Source: an uncultured Gammaproteobacteria bacterium
Lineage (GTDB): Bacteria; Pseudomonadota; Gammaproteobacteria; GCA-001735895
Length of the DNA: 35,373 nucleotides
Assembly: GCA_947260025.1 (NCBI GenBank)
Contig: CAMYON010000017.1
Span: forward strand, 1-35,373
Reading direction: 5' to 3'
The position numbers were made by a program, and so were the translations under genes. Under the pieces are notes generated by a model, which was not told the DNA's origin, made no database searches, and saw only the letters and a program-made list of their open reading frames with translations. Below are positions 23,098 to 30,502 of this stretch, one piece after another. Each line of letters opens with the position of its first letter. Position 1 is the first letter of the stretch.

Positions 23098-23919
23098 CTA
23101 CTCTTCGAATGTTAAATCGTACTCCTCTGCCAAAGCCAGCAGCTGAACTCGATTTTGATCTTCACCAATATTCTTTTTTTGCAATGACACGCTCTGTGAA
23201 CCGATAATCGGGATTGGCGCGGGATAGGGGTATCGTGATTTTCGCATCGCCGTGCCCTTCAACATTGCCATGGCCTTATACCACAGGTCGTCGGCGTTAG
23301 GGCTCAACCGCATGTAGGCATCGCGGTCGAGCACCCGATCATCCAGTGAGCCTGGTGGAAACAATACACCGCCCCACCCCAGAGCCACCGCAAGCGGTGA
23401 ACTCTCCCCGGTGGGTTCGCTGTGCCAGTTCCGGTACGGCCTGATCTCGCCGTTTTTGACCCGGATCTTGCGACACCTGTGAGCGACGATATCGTCAGGC
23501 GTGTGCTTCCACGACTCCAATAAACGCAACAACCAGTCATCGGGATACATCACGTCATCATCGCAGGTCACGATAATCCGATCAGGATACAGTTTCAGTG
23601 TTTCTATCAGTTTCCGGTGAGGCTCGGTGGTTGTGGAGTAACGAATCTCGAAACGCTCTCCCTGTAATTTTTCCAGGGCCGGGGGCAGATTGTTCTCCAA
23701 ATCCTGATGCAACCACAGGATTATCTTTTCGAAAGATACTCCTTGGTTCAACAAACTTTTTATAGTTAAATGCAGCGTGGAAAGCCGTGAGGGAATAGAT
23801 GTGAGTGAGATGATCACGTCAACCATAGCAGGGCTTGCGTTTTTCCCCAGCTGCTCATCCGAAATACAAGTGAGTCTCACCGTGGAAAATATCGAACGAA
23901 AAAAAGCTTTAAGCTTCAC
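23098..23919 (-). CDS. Glycosyltransferase-like protein
   Basis: A 273-residue soluble protein with a GT-A-like beginning: VDVIISLTSIPSRLSTLHLT (about 33-52), then SLLNQGVSFEKIILWL, a metal-binding acidic motif VTCDDDVMYPDDW (118-129) and a later NADDLWYK (208-215). Proteins with this pattern occur in O-antigen and capsule loci and are usually annotated as glycosyltransferases; donor and acceptor cannot be read from sequence. It leads a two-gene minus-strand unit with the methyltransferase downstream. A 7-bp inverted repeat (GTTACCT/AGGTAAC, 23970-23994) lies about 50 bases before the start. Confidence 0.7.
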   Translation of the reverse strand: MKLKAFFRSIFSTVRLTCISDEQLGKNASPAMVDVIISLTSIPSRLSTLHLTIKSLLNQGVSFEKIILWLHQDLENNLPPALEKLQGERFEIRYSTTTEPHRKLIETLKLYPDRIIVTCDDDVMYPDDWLLRLLESWKHTPDDIVAHRCRKIRVKNGEIRPYRNWHSEPTGESSPLAVALGWGGVLFPPGSLDDRVLDRDAYMRLSPNADDLWYKAMAMLKGTAMRKSRYPYPAPIPIIGSQSVSLQKKNIGEDQNRVQLLALAEEYDLTFEE

Positions 23920-24249
23920 GAATAGCCCTGCAACGTACTAGAAATTGGTTTACCCCCTCAAGTATTCCTGTTACCTGTTCATCTTTGAGGTAACAATAAA
24001 TCCAGCGGCTTAACGTGAGCGGACGATAAACGCAGCAGTATATAAAATTGCGGCAGCCAAGCAAGTCACAGATCAGCGCTCTATCGCCGATGATGTTGCA
24101 AAATAACCTGTCGTTTTATCCTGCGGTATTGATGATCGAATCATATCGACAAAGATCGGGGCGAGCCATCCGAGGATGCGATGAAATCTATCTTCGATCC
24201 TCAGGAATTAAGTTCTGCTGAAATAAAAATGATGAAGAATTGACTGCAA
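23920..24249. other. Divergent spacer between glycosyltransferase-like and O-antigen ligase-like genes
   Basis: A 330-base, AT-richer gap holding an inverted repeat GTTACCT/AGGTAAC (23970-23976, 23988-23994) and a 20-codon ORF at 24181-24243 (MKSIFDPQELSSAEIKMMKN), whose ATG has GAGG eight bases upstream and whose stop lies 6 bases before the next ATG. The ORF may be a translated leader or the remnant of a gene. No RNA gene or clear promoter was recognised. Confidence 0.35.
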
Positions 24250-25587
24250 ATGAAAGAACTGCAGGCCTGGATAGAACGCTATTTCCCGTGCTCGTTTGAG
24301 CGTGGTGGCTCTTTGCTGGTTATTGTCGGGGTTTTTTCAACGCTTTTGTATGTATATACCCGTATAGCGTTTAAAGATTATGTGGAGGGCTTACCTCAGA
24401 ATATGATGGTACTGACCTTCCTTATTTCGGCCTGGGGTCAGCGCCACAAACTCAAGTCAGATTTAATGTTCAGGCTCCTGCTTCTGGCGCTTCTGATTCC
24501 CTGGTTATTGTTCGGGATCAATGCGCTAATAGACTACGAAACCGCAATCAAGTATCGCTCGACAAACGATCTGCTCAAGCTTTTTCTGTTCCTGCCGCTG
24601 GCCTGGTGGATAGGTGGCTCCAGGGCGGGGGCAATAACAATGTTGACGATCGCGTTCCTGGGTTTGATAACTGCCGCCGCGCTGGATCCGAACCTGGCGC
24701 AGAGTCTCAGTATGCTTTGGGCGGGGCGGCGAGTTGATTTTGATATATACAATGCACAGCACGGGGCGATGTTCTCTGGCCTGGTGATTCTTTTTTGTAT
24801 CTGCTATCTCAGTCAGCGAGTCCAGAATGTGCTCGCAGTAACCCGAGGCAATGCCCTGTTAATTTTTGCTGTTCTAATTGGCCTTGCAGGCCTGGTGGGG
24901 ACGCAGACAAGAGCGGCCTTTCTGGGCCTGTTCGTGTCCTGTTTCGTTGCCTTCGTACGAGCAGCTCGAAAAGGAAAACTGTTTGGCCAAAATCAATTGT
25001 CTATGGCCAGTGGCGCTCTCGTTTTGATCCTTGTCACAGGGTTGCTGACCTGGTCTGCAAAAGAAGTCCTGTACGACCGGTTTGTCTGGGAACAAACAAC
25101 TTTCCATGCGCTACTCGAGGGAAACCTGGAAGAGGTGCCTTTCGAGGGCACCGGTATTCGAGTTCTTTCCTGGATCGAATCCCTGAAATGGATAGCCAAG
25201 CGACCTGTCACGGGCTGGGGCCAGAAAGCTCGCTCTGATGTTATCTTATTGGGTTTCCCAGAAGATGCTAAAGGAACCGGACATCTCCATAACGGCTACC
25301 TGGAGATATTGCTTGGCTTTGGCGCCGTGGGCTTTATTTTTGTTTGTGTTTTTTGGGTCGTTCTATTGAGGCGAATCAGGTTCGCGGCTAGCGACGATTT
25401 ATATGCCTTTGCCCTCTACAGTGGTATCTTTTTCCTGGTTTTAAATATGTTTGAGTCCTTTTTCATCTATTCCTCCGGAGAATTTGCCCTGGCGCTTTTT
25501 ATGGCTGGTGGATATTCTCAGTATCTGTCAAGGAGCCTGGATAGTGATCCCTTGAATCGCGCACCATCTGGAGCACAGCTGAAATAA
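24250..25587 (+). CDS. O-antigen ligase / polymerase family membrane protein (Wzy_C / WaaL-like)
   Basis: A 445-residue polytopic protein with about 11-12 helices and one larger periplasmic loop (about residues 275-360). Family landmarks are the arginine in GTQTRAAFLGL before the loop, and KRPVTGWGQKARSD followed by GHLHNGYLEILLGFGAVGF, where the histidine of the HNxYL motif is important in WaaL-type enzymes. Such proteins join undecaprenyl-linked glycan to lipid A core or polymerise it on the periplasmic face. Whether this is ligase or polymerase cannot be decided. It stands alone on the plus strand between minus-strand methyltransferase and glycosyltransferase genes. Confidence 0.85.
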   Translation: MKELQAWIERYFPCSFERGGSLLVIVGVFSTLLYVYTRIAFKDYVEGLPQNMMVLTFLISAWGQRHKLKSDLMFRLLLLALLIPWLLFGINALIDYETAIKYRSTNDLLKLFLFLPLAWWIGGSRAGAITMLTIAFLGLITAAALDPNLAQSLSMLWAGRRVDFDIYNAQHGAMFSGLVILFCICYLSQRVQNVLAVTRGNALLIFAVLIGLAGLVGTQTRAAFLGLFVSCFVAFVRAARKGKLFGQNQLSMASGALVLILVTGLLTWSAKEVLYDRFVWEQTTFHALLEGNLEEVPFEGTGIRVLSWIESLKWIAKRPVTGWGQKARSDVILLGFPEDAKGTGHLHNGYLEILLGFGAVGFIFVCVFWVVLLRRIRFAASDDLYAFALYSGIFFLVLNMFESFFIYSSGEFALALFMAGGYSQYLSRSLDSDPLNRAPSGAQLK

Positions 25588-25658
25588 TACAGCTAGATAA
25601 AGGAACCAATCAGGGTTACCAACATACGGTTAGAAATCTAGACCGCGCAAACTACTTA

Positions 25659-26411
25659 TCATTGCTTTTGAACAATCATGAAGTAACCCATTGGAAAACG
25701 TTTTGCAGTTTTTCTGGACAACGACTTACCCAGGCTATGAACAAATACCCAGGTAAATTTTTGTATCAGTATTGACGTCGGTTTACGGAATAAATGACCT
25801 ATGATCGGAATCACTCGAGGTTTTTTTGCAATAAAATCGGCGAGGACTTCTGGCAGCCCGCCTATTGGCTCTAAACTGATAACGCTAAAACTGGAATTGC
25901 TTGCAAATCGCTCCAAAGCATATTCCGTGTATCGGTAATAATCATGAGGCGCTTCGTGGACCCAATACAAAAAAGGGACGTTAATGATTGCCACGCCTCC
26001 CTGTGTAAGAATGCGGTTCATTTCCGACCATAGTTGACCCGGGTTAGGGATATGCTCCATCACATCCGACAGGATGATAGTGCTGAAAGAACTATCGGGA
26101 AAAGGCAGACTTTCTGTTAAATCCAGCTCATGGTCCAGGTGGTCAACCTTGTGCCGCGTAGCCGGCCAATCAACACAGGTAATGCTGCTTACCCTGTCCT
26201 TGTATGCCAGGAATAAAGGAACGTTGCCACAACCCAGGTCTATGAGATCGCCCCTGGCATAAGTTTGTATCGCCTTGTCATACCTGGCCGCAACAAGGTC
26301 GGTAACCAGGCGAGAAGCGGTTTTTAGTTTGGATGTATCGCGAGTCGCTCTAAGTCGACCGTTTCTTATTACGTATTTTCCAGGTGACCATTTTTCCTTG
26401 TTTTGCATCAA
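25659..26411 (-). CDS. SAM-dependent methyltransferase, second copy type
   Basis: A 250-residue class I methyltransferase with motif I LIDLGCGNVPLF (56-67), an acidic motif II end (CVDWP, 79-83) and LSDVMEHIPNP (114-124), then GGVAIINVPFLYWVHEAPHDYYRYTEYALERF, a stretch typical of methyltransferases acting in lipopolysaccharide or capsule loci. The C-terminal part is basic and may contact membrane. The first two codons are ATGATG; either could start. It is convergent with the O-antigen ligase-like gene (71 bases apart) and of low GC. The substrate is unknown. Confidence 0.8.
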   Translation of the reverse strand: MMQNKEKWSPGKYVIRNGRLRATRDTSKLKTASRLVTDLVAARYDKAIQTYARGDLIDLGCGNVPLFLAYKDRVSSITCVDWPATRHKVDHLDHELDLTESLPFPDSSFSTIILSDVMEHIPNPGQLWSEMNRILTQGGVAIINVPFLYWVHEAPHDYYRYTEYALERFASNSSFSVISLEPIGGLPEVLADFIAKKPRVIPIIGHLFRKPTSILIQKFTWVFVHSLGKSLSRKTAKRFPMGYFMIVQKQ

Positions 26412-26689
26412 TTACCACCTGGGTTGAATGGGGCGTTAGATATGGCTATCGAACAATCCATTGGATTACACGGTTTCATATCGATAGCGGGTTTGTCTTT
26501 ATCGAGACAACGATACACGACCTGCGCCCTGAAACCGCGGATGACTTTTAACAAACATATAATCTAAAAGCAAACAGACTGAAAGTCACATGATACTTGT
26601 CGATATTACCTTAAGCATCACTCAGGTTTATTGGTTGGCAATCTGATTAGAATGAGAGAAGTTTCTCCGGTCTATGGAATGCTCCGTTT
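26412..26689. other. Spacer with cruciform-like repeats
   Basis: No gene is seen. It holds an 8-bp inverted repeat GCTATCGA/TCGATAGC (26445-26452, 26481-26488) enclosing AATCCATTGGATT, and TTGTCT/AGACAA (26493-26498, 26505-26510). None is followed by a clear T run in either direction, so I do not call a terminator. It lies at the junction between the low-GC polysaccharide patch and the GC-rich methylamine locus. Confidence 0.35.
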
Positions 26690-26875
26690 TTAATTATTGC
26701 TCTGAACCCGCGCACCTCGGAACCCGAATCTTTGAATACAGGTCATCCCTGTCAGCATAAATTCCCTCGATAAATCGCTGGCCCCCATCCGCGTCATACC
26801 CACGACGACCATGCAGAAGCCGCCGATTGTCAACGGCCAGTAAATCTCGCGCTTCATATCGGAAACTTGCTTCAA
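26690..26875 (-). CDS. Possible small membrane protein after the aminotransferase gene
   Basis: A 61-codon frame with TTG at 26875 that overlaps the aminotransferase stop (TTGA); an ATG at 26857 would give 55 residues. One hydrophobic stretch (WPLTIGGFCMVVVGMTRMG, about residues 13-31) could span the membrane. The second half is unremarkable and resembles random translation. No family recognised. The overlap favours translation by coupling, but evidence is thin. Confidence 0.3.
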   Translation of the reverse strand: MKQVSDMKREIYWPLTIGGFCMVVVGMTRMGASDLSREFMLTGMTCIQRFGFRGARVQSNN

Positions 26876-28200
26876 ATCCGGGCGAAGCAGCGCTCGAATC
26901 CGTCGGCTATCGTGTCTACATCATCGAGTGACAGACATAATGGCGGGACCATCCGCAGCACGCTTCGATAGGGTCCCGATTTACTCGGCACCAGCCCCTG
27001 GCGACGCGTTTCCTCGAACAGGCGGGCGGTAGTTTCCGGGTCGGGCTCGCGGGTGTCACGATTTTTGACCAGTTCGATTGCCAGCATCAAACCGCGGCCA
27101 CGTACGTCCCCAATCACCTCGTGCCTGTCCTGCAACTCGGTCAGCCTGGCCTTTAGTGCCGCACCAACGGTACGCGCGTTTTCCTGCAGCGCTTCATCGC
27201 GAAAGACTTTGAGCACCGCGCGCCCGGCCGCACAGGCCGTGGGATTGGCGCCGTAAGTATGGAACAGGAATTTCTCTGCCATCGGCTCGGCAACATGACG
27301 ACGCGCCACCACTGCTCCAAGCGGAATACCGTTGCCAATGCCCTTCGCCATAACCACGATATCGGGCACTACGCCATGACCCTCAAAGGCCCAGAAGTGA
27401 TTACCGGTACGGCCAACACCGGATTGCACTTCGTCGATGATAAGAAGCCCGCCGGCTGCCCTGACGCGCTCGGCGGCCCCGGCTATATAACCATCCGGCA
27501 TAGACACGATACCGCCATAGCCCTGAACCGGTTCGATTACGATACCCGCGAGTTGTCCACTGGTAGCCGTCTGGATGCTGCGCTCGATATCGTCGAGATA
27601 GGGTGTTACACCTTCGCCGTAGGCGCCACGATACTGATTGGGTTCGGCAACGAAGGCAACACCCCCCGGCAGTCCGACCGCATGCCGAAAACCGGCAATT
27701 CCGGTAACGCTCTGGGCTCCGAAGGTAGCGCCGTGATAGCTGTTGCGAAGTGCCAGCACGTCGTGGTTCCCGGTATGGGTGCGCGCCATCATCAGCGCCA
27801 GATCGATTGCTTCGGCACCGCTGTTGGTGAAATGAACCACCCAGTCCTCGCCCGCGGGCATCGTCGCTACCAGCTCTTCCGCATACTGCGCCGGCACCGG
27901 GTGGTAAAACATCGTCGTACAGTGGGTGAGCTGGGCGACCTGTTCCTGCACCGCGCGCACCACCTCCGGATGGGCATGCCCGACCGAAATACACACGTTC
28001 ATACCCAGTAGGTCAATGAACTTGTTGCCCGCTTCATCCCACAGGTACTGACCCTTACCATGATGGAAGATCAGCGGTGTCTCGTACGGAACGAACTTGC
28101 GTTGCGAGGCCGAGTAAAACCGGTTACGGCGTTCGACAATGGCTTCAGTGTTCCAGTCAGTAGTGATCGTTTCGTTACCCGGAGATAAATTGTCGTTCAT
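26872..28200 (-). CDS. Class III PLP aminotransferase, AGXT2-like
   Basis: A 442-residue fold-type I, class III (omega) aminotransferase. Visible are the phosphate-binding FTNSGAEAID (124-133), the cofactor aspartate in LLIIDEVQSGVGRTG (D256), and the Schiff-base lysine in VVMAKGIGNGIP (K286); RSVLRMVPPLCLS closes the site near 415. The overall text resembles alanine-glyoxylate / beta-aminoisobutyrate-pyruvate aminotransferases (AGXT2). These can use glyoxylate, beta-alanine, beta-aminoisobutyrate or methylated arginines. It follows the TetR gene by 41 bases on the same strand and faces a methylamine demethylation operon. A link such as disposal of glycine-derived glyoxylate or uptake of an amino product is only inference. 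Confidence 0.85.
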   Translation of the reverse strand: MNDNLSPGNETITTDWNTEAIVERRNRFYSASQRKFVPYETPLIFHHGKGQYLWDEAGNKFIDLLGMNVCISVGHAHPEVVRAVQEQVAQLTHCTTMFYHPVPAQYAEELVATMPAGEDWVVHFTNSGAEAIDLALMMARTHTGNHDVLALRNSYHGATFGAQSVTGIAGFRHAVGLPGGVAFVAEPNQYRGAYGEGVTPYLDDIERSIQTATSGQLAGIVIEPVQGYGGIVSMPDGYIAGAAERVRAAGGLLIIDEVQSGVGRTGNHFWAFEGHGVVPDIVVMAKGIGNGIPLGAVVARRHVAEPMAEKFLFHTYGANPTACAAGRAVLKVFRDEALQENARTVGAALKARLTELQDRHEVIGDVRGRGLMLAIELVKNRDTREPDPETTARLFEETRRQGLVPSKSGPYRSVLRMVPPLCLSLDDVDTIADGFERCFARI

Positions 28201-28241
28201 GCTTCCAAGTTCCTATGCAGGAGGTATTCAGTATCAACGCT

Positions 28242-28886
28242 TCATTGGTTTTTGACAAACCAGCCATCGACAAACTTATCGCATACCTTGCGTGCACTGC
28301 CGACCTTCAAATCGTCCTTACCCGTCGCGAGACTGTTCCACAGCCCGTCAATCAGTACATACAGGCTACTGGCGGCAAAGCCCGCCTTAATCTTCAGCTT
28401 GTGTTTCCGGGCTGCTCGTTTGAACAGGGGTTTCAACAGGCGTCGTACCTTGCGACTGGCGGATCGAATCGAATCGGCGTAGGCGAGGTTGTAGCGACTG
28501 GCGTTGGTAAAGGCCTGCCAGGCAGCGGCATTCTCCCAGCTGTAGGAGGGCGCGGTAAAATTCGATGCAGCGATCTGCCTGATCCGCTGCTCGGCGGAAA
28601 GAGACTTATCCTTGGCAATATCACGCTTTATTTTTATGGCGCTTTGAAACCAGTCTTCGAGCGCCGCCAGCAGCAGCTCTTCCTTCGATTCGAAATAGTG
28701 TGCGATCAATCCACGCGAAGCACCCGCTTCCGCACAGATTCGTTCGACCGTGGCACCCTGGATGTCGTAACGCGCTACGGTTGCGATTGCAGCCCGCAAC
28801 AGGCTCTGGCGTCGAAACCGTCGGTTCTCGGCCTGGTTCATGCGCACCGGGATTTCGTGTCGGTCGGGTTGGAAGTTCGGGTTCAT
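28242..28886 (-). CDS. TetR-family repressor, BetI-like
   Basis: A 214-residue regulator. The HTH domain lies at about residues 24-70: RRQSLLRAAIATVARYDIQG, then TVERICAEAGASRGLIAHYF and ESKEELLLAAL. GxxxGLIxHYF followed by KEELL is the BetI-type wording; BetI represses choline-betaine genes. The C-terminal helical ligand domain contains ASRYNLAYADSIR and ends FVDGWFVKNQ. The ATG at 28841 (MNQAENRR) is a plausible alternative start, giving 199 residues. It is divergent from the MttB-family gene, with an operator-like sequence in the 82-base gap, and probably controls both directions. The inducer is likely a quaternary or tertiary amine, inferred from neighbours. Confidence 0.83.
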   Translation of the reverse strand: MNPNFQPDRHEIPVRMNQAENRRFRRQSLLRAAIATVARYDIQGATVERICAEAGASRGLIAHYFESKEELLLAALEDWFQSAIKIKRDIAKDKSLSAEQRIRQIAASNFTAPSYSWENAAAWQAFTNASRYNLAYADSIRSASRKVRRLLKPLFKRAARKHKLKIKAGFAASSLYVLIDGLWNSLATGKDDLKVGSARKVCDKFVDGWFVKNQ

Positions 28887-28893
28887 ATAAAAT

Positions 28894-28921
28894 ATTGGAC
28901 GATCATCATAATTCTGATTAT
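28894..28921. promoter_or_regulatory. Candidate TetR/BetI-like operator in the divergent promoter region
   Basis: ATTGGACGATCAT (28894-28906) resembles, as I remember it, the BetI operator core ATTGAACGTTCAAT, and is itself an imperfect palindrome. Directly after it ATAAT-TCTG-ATTAT (28908-28921) is a 5-bp inverted repeat. An outer pair, AATATTGGA (28891-28899) and TCCGAATATT (28924-28933), is nearly complementary. One or more of these probably binds the divergent TetR protein. Which one is not decidable by eye. Confidence 0.45.
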
Positions 28922-28924
28922 TAT
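28895..28924 (+). promoter_or_regulatory. Candidate sigma-70 promoter of the MttB-family operon
   Basis: TTGGAC (28895-28900) and TATTAT (28919-28924) are separated by 18 bases, giving a start near 28931, 38 bases before the MttB-family ATG. The palindromic operator candidate lies between and over these boxes, the usual position for TetR repression. Confidence 0.5.
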
Positions 28925-28968
28925 CCGAATATTAACAGAAGAAAGCAATTCCCGGGAGCCTGCAGCAC

Positions 28969-30498
28969 ATGAGCGCGCGAAGCGAGCGCGGACGAAATCG
29001 AAAACAGCGGAGGCGCGACCGATCGACGCCAGCACGTACGCCCTACATTAAACGGCAAATCGGAACCTTCGATATTTTGTCCGAGGAAGGCCTGTGCCTG
29101 ATCGAGCAGAATGCCGATGCAATCCTGCGGGATGTCGGCATGGAGTTTCACGACGATGACGAATTGCTCGCTCTTTGGCGTGAAGCCGGCGCCGATGTTC
29201 AGGGCAATCGGGTTCGCTTCGAACCCGGTATGTGCCGCAGCATCGTGCAGGCCACCGCGCCCGACCGCTATACACAGCATGCACGCAACGCGCAAAACAG
29301 CGTCGTGCTCGGGGCCGCCAACACGGTGCTGGCGCCTTCCTGGGGCCCACCCTATATTCACAATCTCGACGAAGGGCGGCGCTACGGAACGCTCGATGAT
29401 TTCCACACCCTGGTAAAGTTGCATCAGACCATTCCATGGTTACATCACTCCGGGGGCATCGTCTGCGAACCGGTGGATATCCCGGTCAACAAGCGTCACC
29501 TGGACATGCTGCTGGGGCATTTTCGCTACAGCGATCGCGCCTGTTTCGGCGCCCTGATCGGTGCGGAACGCGCAACCGATTCGATCAACATGGCGAAAAT
29601 TCTCTTCGGTGACGAATTCGTGGACCATAACTGCGTGCTTTATTCCGTCGCCAATACCAATGCGCCGCTGGTACTCGATAGCGCGATGTCCGGTGCATTG
29701 AAGGTGTATGCCCGGCATCACCAGGCCGTGGCCTGCACACCCTGGACGCTCGCCGGCGCGATGAGCCCCTGCACCGTCGCCGGCACGCTGGCACAGGTAT
29801 TGGCCGAAGCCCTCGCCGTTACCGCGCTGACGCAACTGATCCGTCCGGGCGCGCCCTGTTTGATGGGCAGCTTTGCCACCGGAATCTCGATGCTAAGTGG
29901 CGCGCCGACCTTCGGCACGCCAGAAGCGGCAAAAATGGTACTGGCTGCCGGCCAGCTGGCACGCCGGCTCGGAATTCCGTTCCATACCGTTGGCTCTTTA
30001 TCGGCGTCCAAGCTGCCGGACGGTCAATCGCAGCAGGAAGCAACCTGGGGATTGATGATGGCGGTGCTTGCCGGGGCCAATTTCATCAATCATGCGACCG
30101 GCTGGCTGGAAGGCGGCCTCGTTACCAGCTTCGAGAAAACCATGATGGACGCGGATCTCTGCGGCAAGGTGATCAGCTATTGCCAGGGCATCGATCTTTC
30201 CGACAAGGGCCAGGCCATCGACGCTATTTACGAAACCGGGCCCGGCAGCCACTACCTTTCGAGCCAGCACACGCTGGCCAATTTCGAGTCAGCGTTTTTC
30301 ATGCCGTTCCTGGCCGACGCCAATTCATTCGAACAATGGGAATCCGACGGCGGCCTGGATATGGCCAGGCGCGCCAACCACCTGTGGAAGAAACAGCTGG
30401 AATCCTACGAGGAACCCGCACTGGATGCGGGCAAGCTGGAAGCGCTGGAGGCCTATGTCCGGCAGCGCAAGGACGCCATGCCGGATCGGTGGTACTGA
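28969..30498 (+). CDS. Trimethylamine methyltransferase (MttB) family protein, non-pyrrolysine type
   Basis: A 509-residue protein of the MttB superfamily. A basic N-terminal tail (RGRNRKQRRRDR) is followed by the barrel: LIEQNADAILRDVGMEF, WGPPYIHNLDEGRR, the FATGISMLSGAPTFGTPEA region and LMMAVLAGANFINHATGWLEGG. The frame has no internal amber codon, so unlike archaeal MttB it contains no pyrrolysine. Non-pyrrolysine members such as MtgB demethylate glycine betaine or related quaternary amines and pass the methyl group to a corrinoid protein. No corrinoid-binding protein gene lies in the window. It is the first gene of an operon with two FAD/GcvT dehydrogenases (next start 4 bases after its stop). 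The substrate is probably a betaine-like amine; not provable from sequence. Confidence 0.87.
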   Translation: MSARSERGRNRKQRRRDRSTPARTPYIKRQIGTFDILSEEGLCLIEQNADAILRDVGMEFHDDDELLALWREAGADVQGNRVRFEPGMCRSIVQATAPDRYTQHARNAQNSVVLGAANTVLAPSWGPPYIHNLDEGRRYGTLDDFHTLVKLHQTIPWLHHSGGIVCEPVDIPVNKRHLDMLLGHFRYSDRACFGALIGAERATDSINMAKILFGDEFVDHNCVLYSVANTNAPLVLDSAMSGALKVYARHHQAVACTPWTLAGAMSPCTVAGTLAQVLAEALAVTALTQLIRPGAPCLMGSFATGISMLSGAPTFGTPEAAKMVLAAGQLARRLGIPFHTVGSLSASKLPDGQSQQEATWGLMMAVLAGANFINHATGWLEGGLVTSFEKTMMDADLCGKVISYCQGIDLSDKGQAIDAIYETGPGSHYLSSQHTLANFESAFFMPFLADANSFEQWESDGGLDMARRANHLWKKQLESYEEPALDAGKLEALEAYVRQRKDAMPDRWY

Positions 30499-30502
30499 TC
30501 GA

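Noticed and set aside
30425-30502. Longer N-terminus for the first FAD/GcvT dehydrogenase
   Set aside because: The 26 extra codons overlap the MttB-family gene and precede the normal FAD-motif start; the ATG at 30503 fits the family.
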